Shown: positions 1 to 4,570 of the stretch, piece by piece
Numbering within the stretch: position 1 is the stretch's first letter
Layout: each line of letters starts with the position of its first letter
DNA from: Clostridia bacterium
GTDB lineage: Bacteria > Bacillota > Clostridia > Oscillospirales > CAG-272
DNA: 7,042 bases
Assembly (NCBI GenBank): GCA_017453085.1
Contig: JAFTKV010000169.1
Location: forward strand, 1 to 7,042
Direction of reading: 5' to 3'
Notes under the pieces: generated by a model
The model's input: only the letters and a program-made list of their open reading frames with translations
What the model was told of the DNA's origin: nothing
Databases searched by the model: none
Position numbers and translations under genes: made by a program

Positions 1-1304
1 GTAACGTCGCCCCAGCCCTTAGCGCCGGACTTGATTACGTTGGGACCCTGAGGATCGGAGCAAGACCATGCCCAAACGATGGTACGGGACTGCTCTGCTG
101 CGGTTGCGGGATCCAAATCCTGGTCGTTATACTGCAGATCCATTGCAAAGTGACCGCCCTCAACAGGGGTTTCGCCATTCAGCTCAAAAGAGAGCTCCAT
201 AATAGCCTTAGTGCCGTCTTTGACAACTGCATGCTCTTTTGCCTTGGTATTGGTTCCGTTATTATTACGGGTAAAGAAGCCGGTGCAACCTGCGTTATTG
301 GAATCGTAATTCTCAAGGAATGCAACCATGCAGTAACGATTTTCACTGTTCGAGCCTCTGCCGGTACCGTTCTCGCTGACGAAAATCATCAGAGAGTCGT
401 TACGCCAGTTCGTGCCGGAGCCGGTAGTCCACGCGTCATCCTCTACTTCGACCAGCATGTAAACCTTGTTTTCGCTGTACATCATACGGAATTTTACAGT
501 GCTGGAATCTTTTCGGGTTGCTTCATCGCCACGGCAGTCGTTGGTAACTTCATTGGACATAGTGTATACGGGAGCCTTTGCCCATGCGTCTTCGATCACG
601 CCGTCAACGATTGCGGAGCCGGGGATTGCATTTGCCTGTCCGTTGTGGAGAGCACCCTCAGCAGGCTCTGCCTTTTCGATACTAATGTCGGTAAACTGAA
701 CGCCCTTGGATGCTGCACGCAAACCGAACCGAGGACCACACAGAGGCATTTTGTCCTCTTTGGTCATAATCAGCTCGCCGTTCAGGTAACAGTTGATTGT
801 GCCGGTACCGTCCCATTCAGCACTCAACGTGTACACGCCGGTCTGCTGGTCGGCAGGAATTTCGTAACGGGTGGGGAAAGCATCGGCTTTCCAGTTGCCA
901 TAACCGTTGCCGCACTTAACAATACCGACCTTACCGTTGCCGCTTTCAACAAACAGGAAATAATAAGAATCCACTTCGCTTTCCCAGAACTTGTTCGCAC
1001 CCTCGCTGACGCAGAACATGATGCCGTCGTGTCCGGAAGCGGAAGCGTTGGTTCTATCGATGGTTACGGTGATCTTACCGGCATCCATCTTGTCGTTGGT
1101 GAACAGGAATGCGTTTTTATCGCTGGAAGTACCGCTGGTAACAGCATCCTCGGTAACAGTCCATTCGCCGCTTGCAGTTACACCGGTGAGAGTCTTATCG
1201 CCGGATTTTGCAACGGGCACTTCGGGATCAGCAGCAAATACTGCCGTGGCCATCGTGCCTACCAGCATTGCTGCGGTAAGCAAAAACGTGAGTATTTTTT
1301 TCAT
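1..1304 (-). CDS. Secreted CBM9-domain surface protein, tandem paralogue (3' end missing)
   Basis: Seen: 434 codons are inside the window and the frame is still open at the left edge. The ATG at 1304-1302 follows a GGAGG ribosome binding site 7 bases upstream. Residues 1-25 are a signal peptide (MKK, hydrophobic core, then AVFAA before DPEV). Residues about 30-210 form a beta-rich domain with the pattern DGIMFC...YYFLFV...YTLSAEWDGTGTINCYLNGE...FGLRA, resembling concanavalin-like lectin/glucanase or DUF1080-type sandwiches. Residues about 224-434 resemble a CBM9 carbohydrate-binding domain: IVDGVIEDAWAKAP, KFRMMYSENKVYMLVEVEDD, WRNDSLMIFVSENG, and a late AMDLQYNDQD. It lines up end to end with the protein at 1492-3204 and shares many identical blocks (AWAKAPVYTM, NDSLMIFVSENG, DLQYNDQD), so the two arose by tandem duplication. 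The lost C-terminus probably carries a similar stalk and cell-wall anchor. Inferred role: extracellular polysaccharide binding. No catalytic residues could be identified. The CBM9 call is fairly secure; the N-terminal fold is less so. Confidence 0.85.
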   Translation of the reverse strand, partial: MKKILTFLLTAAMLVGTMATAVFAADPEVPVAKSGDKTLTGVTASGEWTVTEDAVTSGTSSDKNAFLFTNDKMDAGKITVTIDRTNASASGHDGIMFCVSEGANKFWESEVDSYYFLFVESGNGKVGIVKCGNGYGNWKADAFPTRYEIPADQQTGVYTLSAEWDGTGTINCYLNGELIMTKEDKMPLCGPRFGLRAASKGVQFTDISIEKAEPAEGALHNGQANAIPGSAIVDGVIEDAWAKAPVYTMSNEVTNDCRGDEATRKDSSTVKFRMMYSENKVYMLVEVEDDAWTTGSGTNWRNDSLMIFVSENGTGRGSNSENRYCMVAFLENYDSNNAGCTGFFTRNNNGTNTKAKEHAVVKDGTKAIMELSFELNGETPVEGGHFAMDLQYNDQDLDPATAAEQSRTIVWAWSCSDPQGPNVIKSGAKGWGDV

Positions 1305-1347
1305 AAATACCTCCAATATATTTTTAGTTATTAATATTATAACACAA
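1305..1347 (-). promoter_or_regulatory. Promoter -10 and RBS of the left-hand surface protein gene
   Basis: On the minus strand a perfect TATAAT lies at 1341-1336, with a TG one base before it (TGT-TATAAT, an extended -10). This puts transcription start near 1329 and gives a leader of about 25 bases with GGAGG just before the ATG. The hexamer 17 bases upstream of the -10 is TATGCA, a poor -35. A good -10 with a poor -35 suggests help from an activator. The T-rich box at 1395-1408 sits 53 bases upstream of the -10. Confidence 0.6.
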
Positions 1348-1393
1348 GAACTGCTCTCTGCATAGAAAAAACAAACGGAACCCAATTATTGCA

Positions 1394-1408
1394 ATTGTAA
1401 AAAACGCT
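1394..1408 (-). promoter_or_regulatory. Candidate operator box AGCGTTTTTTACAAT (copy 1)
   Basis: Read toward the downstream gene, this 15-base sequence is identical to the one at 3457-3471, and a close variant occurs upstream of the GH115 gene (4446-4460). It is centred about 70 bases upstream of the inferred transcription start, a usual place for a class-I activator site. Assigning it to the neighbouring AraC protein is inference. A run of six T could also be a chance AT-rich or UP-like element. Confidence 0.35.
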
Positions 1409-1448
1409 CAATACAAGCACTTTTGAATTGTTTTTTTGTAAAAAAGCA

Positions 1449-1482
1449 CAAAACAGAGCAAGCGGGTGCCTGCTCTGTTTTG
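1449..1482 (-). terminator. Rho-independent terminator after the 570-residue surface protein
   Basis: A perfect 12-bp inverted repeat, CAAAACAGAGCA (1449-1460) and TGCTCTGTTTTG (1471-1482), surrounds a 10-base loop. On the minus strand the stem begins 9 bases after the TAA at 1494-1492 and is followed by GCTTTTTT. It should stop transcription before the second paralogue, so that gene depends on its own promoter. No gene reads toward it from the plus side. Confidence 0.9.
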
Positions 1483-1491
1483 ATGATTTCG

Positions 1492-3204
1492 TTATTCGGC
1501 CGACTTGCGGGAACGGATCGCTACAGCCGCTCCTGCTACTGCGCTCAGCGCAAGGATCGCGATCGCAACGGTAGAATCGCCGGTCTCAGGAGGATCCACC
1601 GGATCGGTCTCCTCGGTCTGGGGATCTTCATTCGTCTTGGGATCTTCCTCGGTAGCGGGTGCCTTCACAGGGATAGTCTCACCCTTCCGAACGGTCTTGC
1701 CGCAATCCTTACAAACGGTATCGCCGGTATAGCCTTCCTCGGTTTCGGTGGCTTCCTTGACGTTTTTCAGCTCGGTCTCTCCGTGGTTATCAACGTTTAA
1801 GTCGCCGTATGTTTCGCCGCACTCGGTGCAGACTGCCTGATCGGTACAGGTTGCCTCGCCGCCCTTATGCTCGCACTCAGGCTCTGCTACGAAGTTCACG
1901 TAGCCCCAGCCCTTCCGGCCGATCTGGATCTGGTTGGGACCCTTGGGGTCAGAAGCAGCCCAGGACCATACGATGGTACGGGTGTTGGAGTTGACCGGAG
2001 CACTGTCCTGGTCATTATACTGCAGGTCCATGACAAAGAAGCCGCCCTCTTGGGGAGTGGTAGTATTGAATCGGAAAGAAAGCTCCAGCACTGCCTTGTT
2101 GCCGTCGATCACGACAGCGTGCTCTTTTTCCGTGTTATTCGTGCCCTTGCGGGTAATCACGCCGGTCTTTTTGCTGTTCTCAGCAGAATAGTTTTCCAGG
2201 AATGCACACAGCACGTACGACTTATCGTTGTTCATGCTTCGTGTAACGCCGTTTTCACTGACAAAGATCATCAGGGAGTCATTTTTCCAGTCGTCGGTAT
2301 TATAACCGCTGATCCAGGAATCGTCGGTGATCTCCGCCAACATATACACCTTGGTACCGTCATACATCATACGGAACTGCACGGTACTGGAGCCATGACC
2401 GTTCAGATTGCCTGCTTCATCCTTCTGAGTAGAGTCGATCTCCACTACGTTTTCCATGGTGTACACGGGAGCCTTTGCCCACGCCTCGTCGATCACACCG
2501 TCAACGGTGACGGTTCCGGGGATGGCGTTCGCATTACCGGGCATGATGCGGTCGGGGCTGGGGGTGCCATGCTCTGCTACTACAGAGGTAAACGCCATGC
2601 CGACGCCGCTGGCGCGCAGGCCGTAACGGGTACCTGCCAGAGGATTGCCGTCAGTCCATTCAATTACCTTTTCACCTTCGAAATAACAGGTGATCTTGCC
2701 GGAAGCATCCCACTCTGCGGAAATGGTATAATTGTTGTCTCTTTGATCCTCAGGAATGGCGTACGAGCCTTTTTCACTGAAGCCAAGGTTACCGTTGCCG
2801 CTTCCCGTTCTGACCAGACCGATCTTGTTATTATCCTTGTGGATGTACAAGAAATAATAGGTAGGGCCGCCGTCCTGCCAGAAGCTGTTGCTGCCCTCGT
2901 CCAGACAGAAAATGATACCGTCGGTATTGTGCTGTGCCCCCTCGCGACCTCTGTCGATAGTCGCAGTCAGCTTGCCGGCTTCCATCTTATCGTTGGTGAA
3001 GACCATCAGCGACTGCGCTTCCTTCGTGGTAGCGGCTTCGTCGGTGATCTCCCAGCTGCCGTGTGCGGTAGTCGCGGTCAGGGTCTTGTCTCCTACCTTG
3101 GCGATGGGCACCTCATAATCGGTTTCGGCGGCCGTCACCGACATGGTGGCTACTGCGCCGAAAAGCATAATGATCGTTAAGATCGAGGATATGATTTTCT
3201 TCAT
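1492..3204 (-). CDS. Cell-wall-anchored CBM9-domain surface protein
   Basis: Seen: 570 residues, ATG at 3204-3202 with GGAGG 7 bases upstream, TAA at 1494-1492. Domains in order: signal peptide 1-26 (ends VTAA before ETDY); putative concanavalin-like beta-sandwich about 35-212 (DGIIFCLDEG, TYYFLYIHKDNNKIGLV, YTISAEWDASGKITCYFEGEKV, YGLRASG); CBM9-like domain about 224-438 (VTVDGVIDEAWAKAP, KVYMLAEITDDSW, NDSLMIFVSENG, VMDLQYNDQD); cysteine-rich stalk 444-512 with C453, C459/C462, H474 and C498/C501, ending in GYTGDTVCKDCGKTVRKGE; acidic Pro/Thr/Glu linker about 515-538; sorting signal PETGD 539-543, a hydrophobic stretch to about 562, then RSRKSAE. Known: CBM9 modules bind ends of glucan or xylan chains, and LPxTG-like signals are joined to the wall by sortase. 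Inferred: a wall-bound binding protein for hemicellulose serving the GH115 nearby. No catalytic site was recognised. The CxxC pairs could bind zinc or form disulfides. The first residue of the sorting motif is P rather than L (PPETGD), a variant common in Clostridia. Confidence 0.88.
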   Translation of the reverse strand: MKKIISSILTIIMLFGAVATMSVTAAETDYEVPIAKVGDKTLTATTAHGSWEITDEAATTKEAQSLMVFTNDKMEAGKLTATIDRGREGAQHNTDGIIFCLDEGSNSFWQDGGPTYYFLYIHKDNNKIGLVRTGSGNGNLGFSEKGSYAIPEDQRDNNYTISAEWDASGKITCYFEGEKVIEWTDGNPLAGTRYGLRASGVGMAFTSVVAEHGTPSPDRIMPGNANAIPGTVTVDGVIDEAWAKAPVYTMENVVEIDSTQKDEAGNLNGHGSSTVQFRMMYDGTKVYMLAEITDDSWISGYNTDDWKNDSLMIFVSENGVTRSMNNDKSYVLCAFLENYSAENSKKTGVITRKGTNNTEKEHAVVIDGNKAVLELSFRFNTTTPQEGGFFVMDLQYNDQDSAPVNSNTRTIVWSWAASDPKGPNQIQIGRKGWGYVNFVAEPECEHKGGEATCTDQAVCTECGETYGDLNVDNHGETELKNVKEATETEEGYTGDTVCKDCGKTVRKGETIPVKAPATEEDPKTNEDPQTEETDPVDPPETGDSTVAIAILALSAVAGAAVAIRSRKSAE

Positions 3205-3243
3205 AATAAACCTCCGAATAAATTTAGTAACATTAGTTTATCA
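3205..3243 (-). promoter_or_regulatory. Promoter -10 and RBS of the 570-residue surface protein gene
   Basis: On the minus strand TGA-TAAACT (TAAACT at 3240-3235) is an extended -10 located 30 bases from the ATG, almost the same place as the TATAAT of the left paralogue (31 bases). The hexamer 17 bases upstream is TATCTT, not a usable -35. CGGAGG gives the ribosome binding site. Alternative AT-rich -10 candidates exist near 3262-3275, so the call rests mainly on matching geometry with the paralogue. Confidence 0.42.
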
Positions 3244-3291
3244 AATTTGCACTTCAAAAGATATAAATTAATAAAAAAATGTAACGATCAA

Positions 3292-3306
3292 ATTGTAAAA
3301 AATAAC
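3292..3306 (-). promoter_or_regulatory. Candidate operator box, degenerate copy (CGTTATTTTTTACAAT)
   Basis: Read toward the surface protein gene the sequence is GTTATTTTTTACAAT, keeping the TTTTTTACAAT core of the exact copies but losing AGCG. It ends 52 bases before the proposed -10 TAAACT, matching the 53 bases seen for the left paralogue. The conserved spacing is the main support. Confidence 0.3.
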
Positions 3307-3323
3307 GAAAAGCTGAAAAACAT

Positions 3324-3351
3324 TGCGATAATAAGTCATCTGACTGCGATA
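3324..3351. repeat. Direct repeat TGCGATA with 21-bp period (possible AraC-type half-sites)
   Basis: TGCGATA occurs at 3324-3330 and again at 3345-3351, exactly 21 bases apart, which is two helical turns. Known: AraC-family dimers often bind two direct half-sites about 21 bp apart, as at araI. Between the copies is AGTCA-TC-TGACT (3334-3345), a 5-bp inverted repeat. The site lies in the divergent region beside an AraC-family gene. Binding is inferred, and a 7-base repeat could be chance. Confidence 0.35.
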
Positions 3352-3456
3352 TTGCCATTTCCGCAGCATTGATTCCCCGTATACCGTTTAGAATACTCTA
3401 TTTTCAAACGAATCACTGTACTAAAATATCATGATTTCAAGCAGAAGAAAAATCGG

Positions 3457-3471
3457 ATTGTAAAAAACGCT
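3457..3471 (-). promoter_or_regulatory. Candidate operator box AGCGTTTTTTACAAT (exact copy 2)
   Basis: This is an exact 15-base match to 1394-1408 in the same orientation. It lies 252 bases upstream of the minus-strand surface protein ATG and 66 bases upstream of the -35 of the AraC-type gene, so it could act on either promoter, for example through looping with the copy at 3292-3306. Confidence 0.35.
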
Positions 3472-3537
3472 ATTCGAATTCTCCGTATCTTTTTTCAGCA
3501 TTGTTTGCGTTATCATTGTAAATTTTCATAAAAAGTC

Positions 3538-3566
3538 TTGACAAATTCACTTTTTTGTGGTAAAAA
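3538..3566 (+). promoter_or_regulatory. Sigma-A type promoter of the AraC-family gene
   Basis: A perfect -35 TTGACA (3538-3543) is followed by a 17-base spacer and TAAAAA (3561-3566) preceded by TGG, giving an extended -10. Transcription would start near 3573, leaving a leader of about 27 bases. This is the strongest promoter-like sequence in the window, so the regulator can probably be made without an activator, unlike its presumed targets. Confidence 0.75.
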
Positions 3567-3570
3567 TAAA

Positions 3571-3587
3571 TCAGAATCCTATTCTGA
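3571..3587 (+). promoter_or_regulatory. Perfect dyad over the araC-type transcription start and RBS
   Basis: TCAGAAT (3571-3577) and ATTCTGA (3581-3587) form a perfect 7-bp inverted repeat with a CCT spacer. It begins at the inferred start of transcription and its right arm runs into the GAAAGG ribosome binding site (3586-3591). It could be a repressor site (autoregulation) or a small RNA hairpin that covers part of the ribosome binding site. Confidence 0.45.
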
Positions 3588-3599
3588 AAGGTTGTCCGT

Positions 3600-4439
3600 A
3601 TGAAACCCGAAACTCTTTCATTTGTAGAAACGCCTAATCAAAAATTGCATATGGAGCACACGGTAACCGACGGGTTTACCATGCCGTATATGCACACCCA
3701 CGTGGAATACGAGATGCTTTACATTCGAAGCGGCAGCGTTACCGTGGAAAACAACGTTCACAGAGTATCCGTGTCCGGCCCCTGCGTGATCATCCATCGC
3801 CCCTTTATGCTGCACCGTGCCTACACGCCCGAAAAGTGCAGATACGACCGTTTTATAATCAATTTCGGCACCGAGATCGTTTCCCATATTTCCCAGTGGA
3901 TTCCCAATCTGGATCGGATCATGAACGGTTCTATGTGTATTATTGAGCTCGATCCCGCCATGCATATGCAGCTGTCCGAGGAGATCGCGCTGATCTGGCA
4001 GAGCTATCAGGACAGATACTATCTGCGCGCCGAGCTGCAATTTGCACTGATGCTCAATCGGTTCACCGATTGCATTGGCGAAAGCCAGATCCGTAACGTG
4101 CGGGATGAGCACTCTTACATCAGCGACGTGATGGATTATATCTGCAACCATTACGGTGAGCCTCTTTTGACCGAGGATCTTTCCAGACAGTTCTTCGTCA
4201 GCCGTGCAAAGCTCACCTCCGATTTCAAGGCCTGCACCAGTGTTACCATCAAGCAGTACATCCAGCTGACCCGCATCAATTACGCCAAGCAAATGCTCCT
4301 TTCGGGGAAAAATCTATCGGAGGTTGCGCAAAGCTGCGGCTTTTGCGACGATTCTCATTTTATTCATACCTTCCGCTCTATCGTGGGACAGACGCCGCGC
4401 GCTTTTGCAATGGGAACGCCGGTGGAGATCAGCGGCTGA
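3600..4439 (+). CDS. AraC-family transcriptional regulator with cupin sensor domain
   Basis: Seen: 279 residues; the ATG at 3600 has GAAAGG 8 bases upstream and a good promoter before it. The N-terminal half (about 10-95) is a cupin-like AraC ligand-binding domain with MHTHVEYEMLYI at 31-42 (H32, H34, E38) and VIIHRPFMLHRA (H66, H72), the usual layout of sugar-sensing AraC proteins. The C-terminal 100 residues are the AraC DNA-binding domain with two helix-turn-helix units: EDLSRQFFVSRAKLTSDFK (192-210) and NLSEVAQSCGFCDDSHFIHTF (238-258), followed by the family signature FRSIVGQTPRAF. Known: such proteins usually activate sugar-use genes on binding a small molecule. Inferred: it controls the two surface protein genes and the downstream GH115 gene, with a xylan- or glucuronate-derived oligosaccharide as a plausible inducer. 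The family is certain; the ligand and targets are not. Confidence 0.95.
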   Translation: MKPETLSFVETPNQKLHMEHTVTDGFTMPYMHTHVEYEMLYIRSGSVTVENNVHRVSVSGPCVIIHRPFMLHRAYTPEKCRYDRFIINFGTEIVSHISQWIPNLDRIMNGSMCIIELDPAMHMQLSEEIALIWQSYQDRYYLRAELQFALMLNRFTDCIGESQIRNVRDEHSYISDVMDYICNHYGEPLLTEDLSRQFFVSRAKLTSDFKACTSVTIKQYIQLTRINYAKQMLLSGKNLSEVAQSCGFCDDSHFIHTFRSIVGQTPRAFAMGTPVEISG

Positions 4440-4445
4440 CCGTTT

Positions 4446-4460
4446 AGCGTTTTTTTCAAC
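4446..4460 (+). promoter_or_regulatory. Candidate operator box upstream of the GH115 gene (AGCGTTTTTTTCAAC)
   Basis: It matches the AGCGTTTTTTACAAT box of the surface protein genes at 13 of 15 positions and is oriented toward the GH115 gene. It ends 52 bases before TATACC (4512-4517), the same spacing as in the other two promoters. It starts 6 bases after the araC-type stop codon, so it might instead be part of a weak terminator T-tract. Confidence 0.28.
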
Positions 4461-4486
4461 CATTTGCTACGCATTTTCCTATCTTT

Positions 4487-4517
4487 TTTACATCTATTCT
4501 GTTATCATATCTATACC
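4487..4517 (+). promoter_or_regulatory. Possible promoter of the GH115 gene
   Basis: TTTACA (4487-4492) could be a -35 and TATACC (4512-4517) a -10, with a long 19-base spacer; TCTATA at 4510-4515 would give 17. Transcription would start near 4524, just at the base of the hairpin at 4523-4548. The gene might also be read through from the regulator, so an independent promoter is not certain. Confidence 0.3.
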
Positions 4518-4522
4518 GAACG

Positions 4523-4548
4523 ATGCGCACCCTTTTTCGGGTGCGTAT
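4523..4548 (+). terminator. Hairpin between the AraC-type gene and the GH115 gene (terminator or 5' leader stem-loop)
   Basis: ATGCGCACCC (4523-4532) pairs with GGGTGCGTAT (4539-4548), with one G-U pair and a TTTTTC loop. The T-run after it is short (TTTTGATAG if the last stem T is included), so it is a modest intrinsic terminator for the regulator gene. It also ends 22 bases before the GH115 ATG. If the promoter at 4487-4517 is real, this hairpin would be the very 5' end of the GH115 mRNA, where such structures often stabilise transcripts. Confidence 0.55.
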
Positions 4549-4570
4549 TTTGATAGAAAGAAGGGATACT

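Larger units (their letters stand above)
3205..3599. other. Divergent intergenic region between surface protein and araC-type gene
   Basis: This 395-base AT-rich stretch has no convincing coding frame. It holds two promoters firing outward (minus-strand -10 at 3240-3235; plus-strand -35/-10 at 3538-3566), two copies of the TTTTTTACAA box (3293-3302 and 3458-3467), a 21-bp-spaced TGCGATA direct repeat with a small palindrome AGTCA-TC-TGACT between its copies (3324-3351), and a dyad over the araC start region (3571-3587). No signal was identified in about 3352-3456. Confidence 0.7.

Noticed and set aside
150..1334. Plus-strand open frame of 394 codons opposite the left surface protein gene
   Set aside because: The minus strand encodes a signal peptide and a CBM9-like domain with a clear RBS and -10. 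The plus frame has no RBS or recognisable motif. The same applies to the plus frame at 1867-3180.
1436..1445. A further TTGTAAAAAA match just downstream of the terminator at 1449-1482
   Set aside because: It is the T-tract of the intrinsic terminator read on the other strand, so it is explained without being an operator, and the flanking AGCG part of the box is absent.
3472..3482. Palindromes ATTCGAAT and GAATTC as a regulatory site
   Set aside because: Short palindromes of this size are expected by chance in AT-rich DNA, and no second copy sits near another promoter.
3618..4292. Minus-strand open frame of 224 codons opposite the AraC-type gene
   Set aside because: It is the antisense of a well-supported AraC coding sequence and lacks any family signature or ribosome binding site.
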